The notes below the pieces were generated by a model. That model was not told the origin of the DNA, searched no databases, and worked only from the letters and a program-made list of their open reading frames with translations. From Butyrivibrio sp. (GTDB lineage Bacteria > Bacillota > Clostridia > Lachnospirales > Lachnospiraceae), in assembly GCA_015056625.1 (NCBI GenBank), contig SVFY01000005.1, positions 1 to 64,000 of the forward strand: DNA of 64,000 nucleotides, written 5' to 3'. Of the stretch, positions 1-10,483 are shown one piece after another. The translations under genes and the position numbers were made by a program. Numbering within the stretch: position 1 is the stretch's first letter; each line of letters opens with the position of its first letter.

Positions 1-85
1 TCCACAGCATCTTCAACAGCATACCCTATACCTATAGAAAAGGTAAAGAATGGGTATGACTATATAATACGAGGGGTTAAGAAGA

Positions 86-3049
86 ATGAAAAGAAAAGAA
101 ATCAAAAACCAAAAATTAGTCTCTGCTTTGACGATAGGTATTTCTGCGATGATGTTTTTGCAGACACCTATTTCGGCTTATGCAAATGATCTTAATGCTG
201 ATGAGCCTGATAACGGCAATAATGCTTCGGATACTACAGATCAGGGGACTGCGGTTTCTGATTCTGAGATAGTTTCTTCAGCTCAGGAATCTGCTTCAAG
301 TAGTGATACGCAGACTTTTGAAAATACTGTTAATGGAGTGATAGAGCAGGCTGTTGCAGCTGAGAATGCTATTGCTCCTGCAAATAACGCACAGGAGCCG
401 GGTAATGATGCTGCAGGTAAATCAGGGGATGCTGCAGACGTTATCATAAAAGGCGATGCAGAAAAAGGTGTAGAGGCAGCTGATCCTCAGCTGGCTCCAA
501 CCGCTGAGTCAAAGAAAGCCATTGAAGGCCTTGTAGAAGCAGCCGAAAACGTAAAAAATGAAACTGATGCAAATGCTGATACTGCAGTTAATAATCTTGG
601 ATTAGCAAAAGATAATGTCAGCAAAGCTTCAGAGAATTTAAAAGAGGCTATAGATGCAGATAAGAAAGCTCAGGAAGCATATGATAAAGCATATACTGAT
701 GCTGATAATCCCTATGGCGATACCGTAAAAGCTTTCAAAGAGGCTGCCGATCAGATGGAAGGTGATTTCGGCATTTTAAAGACTGCCGAAAACATGGAAG
801 GAACCGTAAAGGATGCCAATGATAAGGCCAAAGAACTTATTGAAAAGATTGAAAATGCAGGCAGTGTTGAAGAAGCGCAGAAAAACAGCGAAAGCCTGTC
901 AATTCTCTTAAGGGACAGCAGTGCAACGCTTAAGTCCCAGATAGAACTGTTTAACGCTTTAAGTGAAAAGCTTGAACAGGCAGTATCAGAAATGGAGACT
1001 GCACAGGAGAGACTTGAAAGTGCAGAGATCAACTTAGATAATGCTGAAAAAGCTGTAGATGACAAGCTTGAAGAGGCTGCTGCAAATGCCAAAGAAGCCG
1101 GCGAAGATGTGGCAGCTGCCAAGCAGAAGGTTGATAATCTTGCAGAAGCACTGGATGCTGTAAAGGATTCCCTGCCTGAATCAGGAAGTGAAGAGGCACA
1201 GAAGCTGAATGATACCAGAAAAGATGCGTGGAATAACGTATTTAGGGGCGATTGGACCAACAGTCTTCCTATATTTCAGAACGTGGTAATCAATTATTAC
1301 ATGCCCGAGGTTATTGCAAAAGAGAACGGCATTAACCTTATTAAGGGAGGAACTGTTACTACTGAAGATGGGCAGACCATCGATGCCACTATGAAATTCA
1401 AGAGATTTGGCAACCAAACTTCTCAGGCAAGTAACAGGGACTGCTACGAGTCCAAATACAGCGTTCTTGAGTACTGGTATTATGATGAAGACGGAAAACC
1501 GCAAAAGGGTGAGAAATACTTTAACTGGGACAGTTTGGGCAAAACTTCACTGTATAATGAAAATCACAATCAAAAAGGTGGAGAACTTGGAATTGTTATA
1601 TATGAAAAATCTGCAGATGAAATAAAAGCCAGCAGTGTAGCTGAGAAATTTTACAGAAACAATCAGAGTTTTAAAGTTAATGACGGCTGGGTGACCAGCA
1701 AAGCAAATATCGAAAATTGCACCAATCTTGGTTGGCTCAGGGTATATACTTACGTTGATGATAATGGCGATACACAGTACGTGACTCAGGGTGAAGTTGT
1801 GGGCGGAACCTATACCGGAGAGGAAACACCGCTGCAGAGTGAATTTACTAAAAATGGTAAGACCTATGAGCTTACCTTGCTTAGCGAAGGTTATAATAAC
1901 CAGAACGGCCTGTACAAGAGTCCGGACAAGGCAAACTGCCTGATAATCGGTGATAATGCTGCAATCACTGATGCCCTTAAAGGAACCAATGAGTCCGGAA
2001 GAGTCAATAATAATAATGTATATCAGAATGTTGTAAAAAAATATGGTATCAAAGATAACGTTGTAAGCGATCTTATAGCCGGCAATAAGGCCTTTAATGA
2101 TTTTATAACCAACAATTCAACCGGTAACGTACAAAAGCTTATTTCCCAGTATTCGGATTATACTGACGAAGTCAATAAGGCTCAGACTGCTGTTAATACA
2201 GCACAGAAAGAGGTAGATAAGCTTAACAGTGCCATTGATACACTAAAGAGCACCAAGAGCAAATCTCCTAAGACTCAGATAGCCAGGGAGGTTCTGGGTA
2301 CTGAAGATGTAGCTTCTTACTTTGGAATCGAGCTTTCAGAAGAAGATGCTGACAAGATGAACAAAATGACAATGTCCGATCTTATCAGGGAACTGATCAG
2401 CTTAAAGAAAGATGCCAATGACAAGAAGCTTGCTGCAGAGGCAAACTTTAAAGATGTTGAAGATAAGCAGCAGGAGGCACAGGATGCGTTAAGACGCATA
2501 ATTGAAAAGTACAGAGTGCCCGAAGAAACTCAGGATCAGGATTCTTCAGGAAGATCAGGCGGAGGATCCGCTGCAGATGCTGATTCCTCAGAGGTTTTGA
2601 CTGTTGTATCAGCAGCTCCTTCAGTATCCGTAGCAGCATCAGCAGCCGGTGGTGCCCAGAATGTTAATGTACAGGGAACTTTACAGCAATCAGAGCAGGG
2701 CGCTGTACAGACGGCTTCAGCAACTGATCAGAATGATGTACAGAGCGCAGGACAGACGATAGCTATACCTGATCAGGACGTTGCACTTTCAGACGGATCT
2801 TCGGAACAGGATATCGAAACTGCAGGTGCTGTTACTATAGTTAGCGCTGAGGATACTTCAGATCAAGAACTGTCTACATCAAATGTAAATATTGATGATG
2901 AGGATGTTGCTCTTGCCATGGATGCGGAGACAGGATCAGCTCACAAGATGAACTGGTGGTGGATACTTATAGTTGCAGCTCTTGGAACTACAGGTAAAAA
3001 GATGTATGAAGAGCACATGAAGAAAAAAGAAGAAAAAGATCCTGAATAA
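86..3049 (+). CDS. Large secreted coiled-coil surface protein with C-terminal membrane anchor
   Basis: I do not recognise a named family. The 987-residue protein starts with a clear signal peptide (basic residues 1-10, hydrophobic core to about 28, A-Y-A-N cleavage region). Residues about 35-130 are acidic and Ser/Asp-rich. Residues about 140-370 and 715-830 are Ala/Glu/Lys-rich heptad-like coiled coils that flank a globular, aromatic-rich core (about 385-690) with several cysteines. A low-complexity Ser/Ala/Gln/Asp stalk (about 840-945) leads to a C-terminal hydrophobic segment with three consecutive tryptophans and a Lys/Glu-rich tail, so it is probably anchored by one transmembrane helix; no LPXTG motif is visible. 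GAGGGG lies just before the ATG. A rod-like adhesin or envelope spacer is an inference. The promoter region is mostly outside the window. Confidence 0.85.
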   Translation: MKRKEIKNQKLVSALTIGISAMMFLQTPISAYANDLNADEPDNGNNASDTTDQGTAVSDSEIVSSAQESASSSDTQTFENTVNGVIEQAVAAENAIAPANNAQEPGNDAAGKSGDAADVIIKGDAEKGVEAADPQLAPTAESKKAIEGLVEAAENVKNETDANADTAVNNLGLAKDNVSKASENLKEAIDADKKAQEAYDKAYTDADNPYGDTVKAFKEAADQMEGDFGILKTAENMEGTVKDANDKAKELIEKIENAGSVEEAQKNSESLSILLRDSSATLKSQIELFNALSEKLEQAVSEMETAQERLESAEINLDNAEKAVDDKLEEAAANAKEAGEDVAAAKQKVDNLAEALDAVKDSLPESGSEEAQKLNDTRKDAWNNVFRGDWTNSLPIFQNVVINYYMPEVIAKENGINLIKGGTVTTEDGQTIDATMKFKRFGNQTSQASNRDCYESKYSVLEYWYYDEDGKPQKGEKYFNWDSLGKTSLYNENHNQKGGELGIVIYEKSADEIKASSVAEKFYRNNQSFKVNDGWVTSKANIENCTNLGWLRVYTYVDDNGDTQYVTQGEVVGGTYTGEETPLQSEFTKNGKTYELTLLSEGYNNQNGLYKSPDKANCLIIGDNAAITDALKGTNESGRVNNNNVYQNVVKKYGIKDNVVSDLIAGNKAFNDFITNNSTGNVQKLISQYSDYTDEVNKAQTAVNTAQKEVDKLNSAIDTLKSTKSKSPKTQIAREVLGTEDVASYFGIELSEEDADKMNKMTMSDLIRELISLKKDANDKKLAAEANFKDVEDKQQEAQDALRRIIEKYRVPEETQDQDSSGRSGGGSAADADSSEVLTVVSAAPSVSVAASAAGGAQNVNVQGTLQQSEQGAVQTASATDQNDVQSAGQTIAIPDQDVALSDGSSEQDIETAGAVTIVSAEDTSDQELSTSNVNIDDEDVALAMDAETGSAHKMNWWWILIVAALGTTGKKMYEEHMKKKEEKDPE

Positions 3050-3079
3050 ATAATTAGTGATTTTTTTGTGAATTCGTAC

Positions 3080-3085
3080 TATAAT
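3080..3085 (+). promoter_or_regulatory. Candidate sigma-A -10 box before the VanY-like gene
   Basis: A perfect TATAAT lies in the 91-base gap between the surface protein gene and the carboxypeptidase gene, about 55 bases before the start codon. No good -35 box sits at 16-18 bases, so the call rests on the -10 match and the intergenic position. Confidence 0.4.
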
Positions 3086-3140
3086 ACACTAGTACAATTG
3101 TTGTTAGCATGAAGTATCAGAAATAGAGGGGATTTTTGAT

Positions 3141-4259
3141 ATGAACGCCAGTAACCTGCAAATGAAGCTTTCCTTTAAAAACAGGGTGGTTTCACAGGTT
3201 GGAAAATTTAATAGAAAGCATAAGTATTTATCATTCTTAGGTATTATATATGCTTTAGTAGCAATAACTACGTATAATTTTTTATTCTACTTTTACAGGA
3301 ATGGCAAGAGACTTACAGCTCTTGCCTGTATCCTGTTATTTTTTGTGTCAAGCAGTAGCTTTTCTTATCCTGCAATGTCTCTAAACATTAGTTTTGCTTC
3401 TAATTCAGCTGTTGATGATGTTGTTCTTGGGACATCAAGAGCTCTTTCTGATAAGATGGTTGCGGAGTCGGATGCTGAACTTGTGACAGAAACAGTTGAT
3501 TCGACTGTTTTAGAGCAGGAAAGCAGTGATATCAATCCGGATGTTGCTGAGATCCAAAGCGATAATATGGCTACTTTAAATGAGATTCTTGAGGGAAATG
3601 TTCAGTCTGAACAGGATGAGCCTGGTGACAGTGAAGATTTGATCGTGGACGATTTGCCTACAGACGCAGAAGATGAAGTGTCTTTTAGCAGTGATGACTG
3701 GAAGATTGTTCTGGTTAACAAACAGCACCCAATCCCGGAGAACTACCACTTTGATCTTGGAACCATCAGTGGGAATATGAGATGTGATGAAAGGATAATC
3801 ACACCGCTTCTGGATATGCTCAAAGGGGCAAGAGCTGATGGAGTCAATCTTATAGTTTGTTCGCCCTACAGGGATATGGACAGACAGACTATGCTGTTCA
3901 CAAATAAGGTTAAAAGGTATATGGACAGTGGCCTTTCCTATATGGACTCATATAATCTTTCTTCTCAGGCTGTAACAGTTCCTGGATCTTCAGAACATCA
4001 GATTGGGCTTGCTGTTGATATTATTACAGACGGATATGCCTCACTTGATGAGGGATTTGGAGATACAGCGGCAGGAAAATGGTTGGCTGCAAACAGTAGT
4101 AAGTACGGATTTATTCTTCGCTATCCCAAAGGAAAAGAAAATATTACCAGTATCGAATATGAGCCATGGCATTTCAGATATGTAGGTGTTGATGCAGCTA
4201 CGGTCATAACAGATAATGATCTGTGCCTTGAAGAATTCTGGAATATTTACGTAGATTAA
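3141..4259 (+). CDS. VanY-type D-alanyl-D-alanine carboxypeptidase (peptidase M15B), membrane-anchored
   Basis: This predicted zinc peptidase would trim the terminal D-Ala from peptidoglycan stem peptides outside the membrane. The C-terminal domain (about residues 195-370) carries the M15 zinc signature SxHxxGxAxD as S284-E-H286-Q-I-G289-L-A-V-D293, and the second metal/catalytic motif E341-P-W-H344. The N-terminus has two hydrophobic stretches (about 33-50 and 57-80) followed by an acidic Ser/Asp/Glu-rich linker (about 95-190), which suggests a membrane-tethered ectodomain. Start: ATG with upstream AGAGGGGAT. It has its own promoter candidate and lies 22 bases before tgt. The family assignment is firm; the exact substrate (tetra- or pentapeptide) is inferred. 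Confidence 0.9.
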   Translation: MNASNLQMKLSFKNRVVSQVGKFNRKHKYLSFLGIIYALVAITTYNFLFYFYRNGKRLTALACILLFFVSSSSFSYPAMSLNISFASNSAVDDVVLGTSRALSDKMVAESDAELVTETVDSTVLEQESSDINPDVAEIQSDNMATLNEILEGNVQSEQDEPGDSEDLIVDDLPTDAEDEVSFSSDDWKIVLVNKQHPIPENYHFDLGTISGNMRCDERIITPLLDMLKGARADGVNLIVCSPYRDMDRQTMLFTNKVKRYMDSGLSYMDSYNLSSQAVTVPGSSEHQIGLAVDIITDGYASLDEGFGDTAAGKWLAANSSKYGFILRYPKGKENITSIEYEPWHFRYVGVDAATVITDNDLCLEEFWNIYVD

Positions 4260-4281
4260 ACAGAAACGGATTTATATTTTT

Positions 4282-5463
4282 ATGTACAAGATTTTAAAAA
4301 AGGACGGCAGCGCCAAGAGAGCAGAGTTTACCACTGTTCATGGCAAGATCCAGACTCCTGTTTTTATGAATGTTGCAACAGTTGCAGCTATCAAGGGCGG
4401 GGTATCCACTGAGGATCTGGAAGGCATTGATACACAGGTCGTTCTTTCTAATACTTATCATTTACATTTGAGACCAGGAGACGATCTTATCTATAAGATG
4501 GGTGGACTTCACAAGTTTATGAGCTGCAACAAGCCCATTCTTACAGATTCAGGAGGGTTCCAGGTCTTTTCTCTTGCAAAAACAAGAAAGATAAAAGAAG
4601 AAGGCGTCTATTTCCACTCGCATATAGATGGACACAAGTTATTCATGGGGCCTGAAGAGAGTATGAGGATTCAGTCACATCTGGGTTCAACAATTGCTAT
4701 GGCCTTTGATGAGTGCCCTTCTGCCAAGGCTGACCATGACTATGTTCAGATGTCTGTTGACAGGACCACGAGGTGGCTTAAAAGGTGCAAGGCGGAGATG
4801 GCAAGAATGAACAGTCTTCCGTATACGGTCAATCCCCATCAGATGCTCTTTGGTATCAATCAGGGTGCAATTTTTGATGATATCAGAATAGAGCATGCCA
4901 AGGTTATAAGTGACCTTGATCTTGACGGGTATGCAGTTGGAGGTCTTGCAGTAGGCGAATCTCATGAGGAGATGTATCACGTACTAGAGACTGTTGTTCC
5001 ATATCTTCCACAGGAAAAGCCAACTTATCTTATGGGTGTTGGAACTCCTGCAAATATTCTGGAAGCAGTTGAGAGGGGAGTTGACTTTTTTGACTGCGTA
5101 TATCCAAGCAGAAATGGAAGACATGGCCATCTTTATACAAACAGAGGCCACATCAATATCATGAATGCAAAGTATGAGCTTGATGATACGCCTATTGAAG
5201 AGGGCTGCCAGTGCCCGGCCTGCAGGAGATATTCAAAGGCTTATATAAGACATCTTTTAAAAGCTGGAGAAATGCTTGGAATGAGACTCTGCGTTCTTCA
5301 CAACCTGTATTTCTATAATCACATGATGACAGAAATAAGAGATGCCATAGAAAAAGGAGAGTATTCTTCCTACAAGAAGAACAAGCTCTATGGGATGTCG
5401 GAATATGACGGCGTCAATACAGGTGACTATCAGGGGATTGATAAAAATTGGAGAAAAGGTTAA
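4282..5463 (+). CDS. tgt: tRNA-guanine transglycosylase
   Basis: Tgt exchanges guanine 34 of GUN-anticodon tRNAs (Asp, Asn, His, Tyr) for preQ1, on the way to queuosine. The 393-residue length fits the family. Visible landmarks are the base-recognition motif D89-S-G-G-F-Q, the nucleophile region with D271-C-V-Y-P-S-R-N-G-R, and a zinc site formed by C309, C311, C314 and H340. The ATG has only a weak ribosome site. It is 22 bases downstream of the carboxypeptidase gene and followed by yajC, the tgt-yajC order common in many bacteria. None of the preQ1-making genes (queC/D/E/F) are recognisable here; the two QueD-like proteins further along lack the catalytic cysteine and are not convincing QueD enzymes. 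Confidence 0.96.
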   Translation: MYKILKKDGSAKRAEFTTVHGKIQTPVFMNVATVAAIKGGVSTEDLEGIDTQVVLSNTYHLHLRPGDDLIYKMGGLHKFMSCNKPILTDSGGFQVFSLAKTRKIKEEGVYFHSHIDGHKLFMGPEESMRIQSHLGSTIAMAFDECPSAKADHDYVQMSVDRTTRWLKRCKAEMARMNSLPYTVNPHQMLFGINQGAIFDDIRIEHAKVISDLDLDGYAVGGLAVGESHEEMYHVLETVVPYLPQEKPTYLMGVGTPANILEAVERGVDFFDCVYPSRNGRHGHLYTNRGHINIMNAKYELDDTPIEEGCQCPACRRYSKAYIRHLLKAGEMLGMRLCVLHNLYFYNHMMTEIRDAIEKGEYSSYKKNKLYGMSEYDGVNTGDYQGIDKNWRKG

Positions 5464-5495
5464 ATTTGTCATCATCAGCCATTAAGATTGCACAC

Positions 5496-5524
5496 TTGAA
5501 TTTAGGTCCTGCATCTAGTATTAT
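5496..5524 (+). promoter_or_regulatory. Sigma-A-type promoter for yajC
   Basis: TTGAAT (5496-5501) and TATTAT (5519-5524) are separated by 17 bases and lie 40 bases before the yajC start, in the gap after tgt. Each box matches consensus at four or five of six positions. Confidence 0.5.
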
Positions 5525-5563
5525 GAATTGGTGTATATAATTATTTAAGGTATGGAGGAAGTT

Positions 5564-5917
5564 ATGGGTTTACTTTTAACATCTGAGGCAACTGCCAGTA
5601 CACAGAGTATTATTTCTATGGTGGTTGTTTATGCTGCAGTAATCGCAGTTTTCTATTTTCTTTTTATGAGACCACAGCGTAAGGAACAGAAGCAGAAGGC
5701 TCAGGTTCTTGCAGCACTGGCAGTTGGTGACAGCGTACGTACAACAGGTGGATTCATCGGAACAGTTATCGATATCAATGACGACATGGTTATCGTTGAG
5801 TTTGGTAACAACAAGAATTGCCGTATCCCTATGGTAAAAGAGGCAATTGTAGAGGTTGAGAAGCCTGAAGATGCGGTAGCAACTGCTAATGATACTTCTG
5901 ATTCTAAAAAGAAGTAA
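5564..5917 (+). CDS. yajC: Preprotein translocase subunit YajC
   Basis: YajC is a small single-pass membrane protein associated with SecDF and the Sec translocon. The protein has a short N-terminal segment, one hydrophobic helix (about residues 15-35) ending in the family motif FLFMRPQRKEQK, then the small cytosolic domain with the typical V-G-D-S-V-R-T-T-G-G-F-I-G stretch. I place the start at 5564 rather than the in-frame ATG at 5552, because GGAGG (5554-5558) overlaps the upstream ATG and is ideally spaced for the downstream one. That gives 117 residues. The gene ends before a clear terminator, so it is probably transcribed mainly alone or with tgt. Confidence 0.93.
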   Translation: MGLLLTSEATASTQSIISMVVVYAAVIAVFYFLFMRPQRKEQKQKAQVLAALAVGDSVRTTGGFIGTVIDINDDMVIVEFGNNKNCRIPMVKEAIVEVEKPEDAVATANDTSDSKKK

Positions 5918-5935
5918 TATTTTTCGTGTCTATTA

Positions 5936-5970
5936 AAGCCTGATTGGCAGTAGCCAATCGGGCTTATTTT
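5936..5970 (+). terminator. Rho-independent terminator between yajC and leuB
   Basis: A 13-base stem (5936-5948 with 5953-5965, one G-U pair) closes a four-base loop and is followed by ATTTT. It lies immediately before the leuB ribosome site, leaving no room for a separate leuB promoter downstream of it. It may therefore act as a partial terminator or attenuator. Confidence 0.75.
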
Positions 5971-5990
5971 CAAATATGGAGGAGAGAGGT

Positions 5991-7094
5991 ATGAAGCTAA
6001 ATATTACTTGTATTCCTGGTGATGGAATCGGCCCTGAGATTGTTGCTGAGGCTAAAAAGGTTCTTGGCAGAGTGTGCGAAGTTTATGGCCATGAACTTAT
6101 TACCAGAGATGTTCTTATGGGCGGCTGCTCAATTGATGCCTATGGCGTTCCTCTTACAGAGGAAACTATAGAGGCAGCAAAGAGCGCAGACGCTGTTCTT
6201 ATGGGATCTATTGGTGGAAACACTTCCACATCTCCCTGGTACAAATTAGAACCATCAAAAAGACCTGAAGCTGGACTTTTAGGTATAAGAAAGGCACTTA
6301 ATCTTTTTGCTAATCTTCGCCCTGCTTATCTTTATCCGGAGCTTATGAAGGCCTGCCCATTAAAGGAAGAATCAGCGAAAAAAGGCTTTGATATGCTCAT
6401 TATGAGGGAGCTTACTGGTGGTCTGTACTTTGGAGATCGCTTTACCAAGGAGGTTGATGGAGAGCTTACTGCTACAGATACACTTGTCTATAAAGAAAGT
6501 GAAATAAGACGAATAGCAATTAAGGCCTTTGAAGTTGCAAGAAAGCGTAGAAAGAGCGTTATAAGCGTTGATAAGGCCAACGTACTTGATTCTTCAAGGC
6601 TGTGGCGCAAAGTGGTAGAAGAAGTTGCTAAGGATTATCCTGACGTTTCACTAGAGCACATGCTGGTTGATAACTGCGCAATGCAGCTTGTAAGAGATCC
6701 TTCACAGTTTGATGTGGTACTTACTGAGAACATGTTTGGTGATATTCTTTCTGATGAAGCCAGCATGATAACAGGTTCCATTGGAATGCTTCCCAGTGCT
6801 TCACTTAATGACACAAGCTTTGGACTCTATGAGCCAAGCCATGGAAGCGCACCTGATATTGCTGGCAAGGACATTGCTAATCCAATTGCAACTGTACTTT
6901 CAGCAGCGATGATGCTTAGATATTCCTTCAACCTTGATAAAGAAGCTGATGCAATTGAAAGAGCAGTTTCAAAGGTTTTAGAGGATGGATACAGAACCGT
7001 AGACCTTCTTGGAAGCTCAGCCGGAGATTCATATAAGCAGGTAGGTTGTAAGGAAATGGGAGATCTTCTCGTTGAACGAATCACTAACCTATAA
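5991..7094 (+). CDS. leuB: 3-isopropylmalate dehydrogenase
   Basis: LeuB oxidatively decarboxylates 3-isopropylmalate with NAD+ in leucine synthesis. The N-terminus reads [17 protein letters not shown], the classic start of the isocitrate/isopropylmalate dehydrogenase family. [13 protein letters not shown] and the divalent-metal region with the VDNCAMQLV and FGDILSDEA motifs follow. The C-terminal [13 protein letters not shown] completes the signature. I choose ATG 5991 over the in-frame ATG at 5976, because GGAGGAGAGAGG (5978-5989) lies between them; this gives 367 residues, normal for LeuB. The 3' end overlaps the next gene. With ilvD and ilvB downstream it forms a branched-chain amino acid cluster, although leuA and leuCD are not in view. 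Confidence 0.96.
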   Translation: MKLNITCIPGDGIGPEIVAEAKKVLGRVCEVYGHELITRDVLMGGCSIDAYGVPLTEETIEAAKSADAVLMGSIGGNTSTSPWYKLEPSKRPEAGLLGIRKALNLFANLRPAYLYPELMKACPLKEESAKKGFDMLIMRELTGGLYFGDRFTKEVDGELTATDTLVYKESEIRRIAIKAFEVARKRRKSVISVDKANVLDSSRLWRKVVEEVAKDYPDVSLEHMLVDNCAMQLVRDPSQFDVVLTENMFGDILSDEASMITGSIGMLPSASLNDTSFGLYEPSHGSAPDIAGKDIANPIATVLSAAMMLRYSFNLDKEADAIERAVSKVLEDGYRTVDLLGSSAGDSYKQVGCKEMGDLLVERITNL

Positions 7095-8760
7095 AACTGA
7101 AAAGAAAATATATGATATCCTGCCGCATGAGCCGGAGACCATGGCAGCGACGCTTTTTGTCATAGGTATGGCGGCCTACTACTTCTGGCGGATGTTTGCT
7201 ATAACTCCAAGCTATGATGAACTGTATACATACTATACGTTTATCAGTAAAGGCCCGATCTATTCAGCAATTCACTGGCCGCTTCCCAATAACCATATTG
7301 GCTATTCGGTTTTGTCAGCGGTATTTAATTATACAGGGAATTCTTATATCGGCCTTAGGGGAGTGTCCTTTGTATGTGCAGTATCTAACCTTATTCTTGT
7401 TTACAGGATCTGCAAAAAATACTATGCCCACGGACTTGCATTTTCTGCGATGCTTTTGTATTCAGCAATGCAGATAGTCAATGAGTATTCCATCCAGGGC
7501 AGAGGATATACCCTTGGAACCACCTGCTTTTTGATCAGTATTTACTGCGCCTCATATATCTGCAGTGCTGATGAAACTAAGAGACTGTACTTCTGGGCAC
7601 TTGGGATCTCTTTTGTACTGGCCCTCTATACAGTTCCCAGTAATATATATTTTGTTATTCCAGTCAGCTTTGCTATTGGAGCATATCTTCTTATAAATGC
7701 ATACAGGACAAGAGATATGCATGGCAATATCACTGAGACTTCATATTTTAAGAAGTTTAAGAAGTTCTTTTTTACTGGACTTATAGCTGCACTTATTACT
7801 TTTTCGCTGTATGCACTTGTGTGGCTTGCAATTGGCTCAAACCTTTTAGTCAAGACCCAGGGCAGTAACTACTTTGGACTTAGTCATGCGACGGTGCTTC
7901 TTAGAAGCCCTGTGACATCTCTTTTGACCGGTGCAAGATATATGCTGAATCAGCCGTATATACAGAGCCTTCCACCTGGAGAGTTTACAAAAAGAGTTCT
8001 GGGGTGGAGCAACAGTCTGTATGAATACATGCTTCCGGGGCTTGCACTTACGATCCACATTGTGGTGATTGTTTCTTTGGGAGTTGCCATCTATGAGTGT
8101 ATAAGGCACTTTGCTTATTCAAGGACTATCATAAATCTGATGGTTCTTAGCAATATGGTGATCACCGGCATTATGCTGGCTGCAACGCAGAAGCTCCCAT
8201 ACCTTCGTGTATTTTCCTACTCAGCAGTAGTAGTTACACTTTGCTTTTGTGCATGCATTGAGAGGCTTATAAATGTAACTATAAGGATCTACAACAGGGA
8301 AATAAGAGGAGCAGATGAGAAGGTAGCCCACAAGGAAAATGAGACCACCATAAAGGGAGATAAGTGGTATTCGGGAATTGGCGTTTATATACCTGTTCTT
8401 GCAGCAATAATGATCTTTATCTTAAGGTTCAGCACTCCATCCTTTACCTGCCAGTTAGACGAGAGGGAAAATGACCTTCTTGAAACTTTTTATGTGGCAG
8501 GGGTAGACAAGAGGCAGAACATAGCTGTCCTTGACTGTGATCAGCAGTACCTTCTTAAGTTTGGATGGGACATTGACTGCAATAAAACTGATGTTAATGA
8601 TGCGGATTGTGTTATCATAGACAGAAATATGATGACTCCGCAGTACAGTGGAGAGGATTTCTGGAAGTTTTACCAGACATATGAGACCATTGACTGGGAT
8701 TATGTGAAAACTCTTCGGGCTATCTATGAAAATGAGAGATTCATTCTATATGTAAAATAA
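7072..8760 (+). CDS. Polytopic membrane protein, GT-C (PMT/ArnT-like) glycosyltransferase candidate
   Basis: The 562-residue protein has about ten hydrophobic helices. After the first helix, an extracytoplasmic loop contains P-S-Y-D-E-L-Y-T-Y followed by an H-W-P-L-P-N-N-H segment. Acidic residues in the first outer loop are the hallmark of GT-C lipid-phosphosugar glycosyltransferases of the GT39 type. The last 100 residues form a small soluble domain. It overlaps leuB by 23 bases, begins at TTG 7072 with GGGAG upstream, and lies 12 bases before ilvD, so it is co-transcribed with branched-chain amino acid genes. No substrate can be named. The fold call is moderate and enzymatic activity is inferred. 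Confidence 0.75.
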   Translation: MNESLTYKTEKKIYDILPHEPETMAATLFVIGMAAYYFWRMFAITPSYDELYTYYTFISKGPIYSAIHWPLPNNHIGYSVLSAVFNYTGNSYIGLRGVSFVCAVSNLILVYRICKKYYAHGLAFSAMLLYSAMQIVNEYSIQGRGYTLGTTCFLISIYCASYICSADETKRLYFWALGISFVLALYTVPSNIYFVIPVSFAIGAYLLINAYRTRDMHGNITETSYFKKFKKFFFTGLIAALITFSLYALVWLAIGSNLLVKTQGSNYFGLSHATVLLRSPVTSLLTGARYMLNQPYIQSLPPGEFTKRVLGWSNSLYEYMLPGLALTIHIVVIVSLGVAIYECIRHFAYSRTIINLMVLSNMVITGIMLAATQKLPYLRVFSYSAVVVTLCFCACIERLINVTIRIYNREIRGADEKVAHKENETTIKGDKWYSGIGVYIPVLAAIMIFILRFSTPSFTCQLDERENDLLETFYVAGVDKRQNIAVLDCDQQYLLKFGWDIDCNKTDVNDADCVIIDRNMMTPQYSGEDFWKFYQTYETIDWDYVKTLRAIYENERFILYVK

Positions 8761-8772
8761 GGAGGAGATGAA

Positions 8773-10449
8773 ATGGCTATGAATAGCGACAGAGTAATGA
8801 AGGGGCTCCAGCAGGCTCCACACAGAAGTTTGTTTAATGCACTTGGTTTTACTGAAGAAGAGAGAAACAAACCACTTATTGGTATTGTAAGCTCCTATAA
8901 TGAGATCGTTCCTGGTCATATGAACCTCGACAAGATCACAGAGGCAGTTAAGCTTGCTGTTGCTGAGGCTGGCGGAATGCCTGTAGTTGTACCTGCAATT
9001 GCTGTATGCGACGGTATTGCAATGGGACATATTGGAATGAAGTATTCACTTGTTACAAGAGACCTTATTGCTGATTCTACAGAATGCCTTGCAATTGCCC
9101 ATGCCTTTGATGGAATGGTATGCATTCCTAACTGCGATAAGAATGTACCTGGTCTTTTGATGGCTGCTGCAAGAGTTAATATTCCTACAGTATTTGTTTC
9201 AGGTGGCCCTATGCTTGCCGGAAGGATTGACGGCCACAAGACATCTCTTTCTTCACTGTTTGAGGCTGTTGGATCAGTTTCAGCTGGAAAGATGACAAAC
9301 GAGAAGCTATGCGAATATGAAGAGAAGGGCTGTCCTACCTGCGGATCATGTTCTGGTATGTACACAGCCAATTCCATGAACTGCCTTACTGAGACAATTG
9401 GTATGGGACTTCCTGGAAACGGAACAATTCCGGCTGTTTATTCTGCAAGGATCCGTCTTGCCAAGAAAGCGGGCTATGCAGTAATGAACCTTGTAGAAAA
9501 GAACATAAGACCAAGAGATATCATGACAAAGGACGCATTCATGAACGCTCTTACTCTTGATATGGCACTTGGATGCTCAACAAATACAATGCTTCATCTT
9601 CCTGCTATTGCACATGAAGCTGGAGTAGAGCTCAACATGGAGATCGCTAACGAAGTATCTTCAAGGACACCTAATCTTTGCCACCTTGCACCTGCAGGTC
9701 CTACATACATGGAGGATCTTAACGAGGCTGGTGGTGTTCCTGCAGTTATGTCTGAGCTTGTTAAAAAAGATCTCTTAAACCTTGATTGTCTTACAGTTAC
9801 AGGAAAGACAGTTAGAGAGAATATTGAAGGCGCTGTTAACAAGAATCCTGAGGTTATAAGACCTATTGATAACCCATACATGCAGTCTGGCGGAATTGCT
9901 GTTCTTAAGGGTAATCTTGCACCTGATACAGGTATTGTTAAGAAGTCAGCCGTTGTTCCTGAGATGATGGTTCACGAGGGACCGGCAAGAGTATTTGACT
10001 GCGAGGAGGATGCTATTGCGGCAATTCTTGGCGGCAAGATCGTTTCAGGAGATGTTGTTGTTATCAGATATGAAGGACCTAAGGGCGGCCCTGGAATGAG
10101 AGAGATGCTCAATCCTACCTCAGCAATTGCTGGTATGGGACTTGGATCAACTGTTGCCCTTATCACAGATGGAAGATTTTCTGGAGCAAGCAGAGGAGCA
10201 TCTATTGGACATGTTTCTCCTGAGGCTGCTGTAGGCGGACCTATTGCTCTTGTTGAAGAGGGAGATATCATCAGTATAGATATTCCAAATAACTCTCTTA
10301 ATCTCAAGGTATCTGACGAGGAGCTTTCTGCAAGAAAAGCTAAGTGGCAGCCAAGAGAGCCTAAGGTTACAACTGGATATCTTTCAAGATATCGTGAGCT
10401 TGTAACTTCTGGTAACAGAGGAGCTATCTTGGAAATCCCAAGAGCATAA
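8773..10449 (+). CDS. ilvD: Dihydroxy-acid dehydratase
   Basis: IlvD dehydrates 2,3-dihydroxy-3-methylvalerate and 2,3-dihydroxyisovalerate to the 2-keto acids that precede isoleucine and valine. The 558 residues match the family length. Iron-sulfur and metal motifs are visible: [10 protein letters not shown] near residue 117 and [18 protein letters not shown] near 185. The C-terminal [19 protein letters not shown] is the family signature. The ribosome site AAGGAGGAGAT is strong. The gene is followed after 34 bases by ilvB, forming an ilv pair with leuB upstream. Confidence 0.97.
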   Translation: MAMNSDRVMKGLQQAPHRSLFNALGFTEEERNKPLIGIVSSYNEIVPGHMNLDKITEAVKLAVAEAGGMPVVVPAIAVCDGIAMGHIGMKYSLVTRDLIADSTECLAIAHAFDGMVCIPNCDKNVPGLLMAAARVNIPTVFVSGGPMLAGRIDGHKTSLSSLFEAVGSVSAGKMTNEKLCEYEEKGCPTCGSCSGMYTANSMNCLTETIGMGLPGNGTIPAVYSARIRLAKKAGYAVMNLVEKNIRPRDIMTKDAFMNALTLDMALGCSTNTMLHLPAIAHEAGVELNMEIANEVSSRTPNLCHLAPAGPTYMEDLNEAGGVPAVMSELVKKDLLNLDCLTVTGKTVRENIEGAVNKNPEVIRPIDNPYMQSGGIAVLKGNLAPDTGIVKKSAVVPEMMVHEGPARVFDCEEDAIAAILGGKIVSGDVVVIRYEGPKGGPGMREMLNPTSAIAGMGLGSTVALITDGRFSGASRGASIGHVSPEAAVGGPIALVEEGDIISIDIPNNSLNLKVSDEELSARKAKWQPREPKVTTGYLSRYRELVTSGNRGAILEIPRA

Positions 10450-10483
10450 ATGGAGATAATATATTTGTGAGGAGTATGGGAAA

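Noticed and set aside
63-68. TATAAT just before the first gene as its promoter
   Set aside because: It is only 18 bases before the start codon and overlaps the ribosome site region; no -35 box is present. The real promoter is probably upstream of the window.
751-1260. A 169-codon minus-strand frame inside the large surface protein gene
   Set aside because: The Ser/Ala-rich product is the expected antisense of an Ala/Glu-rich coiled-coil region.
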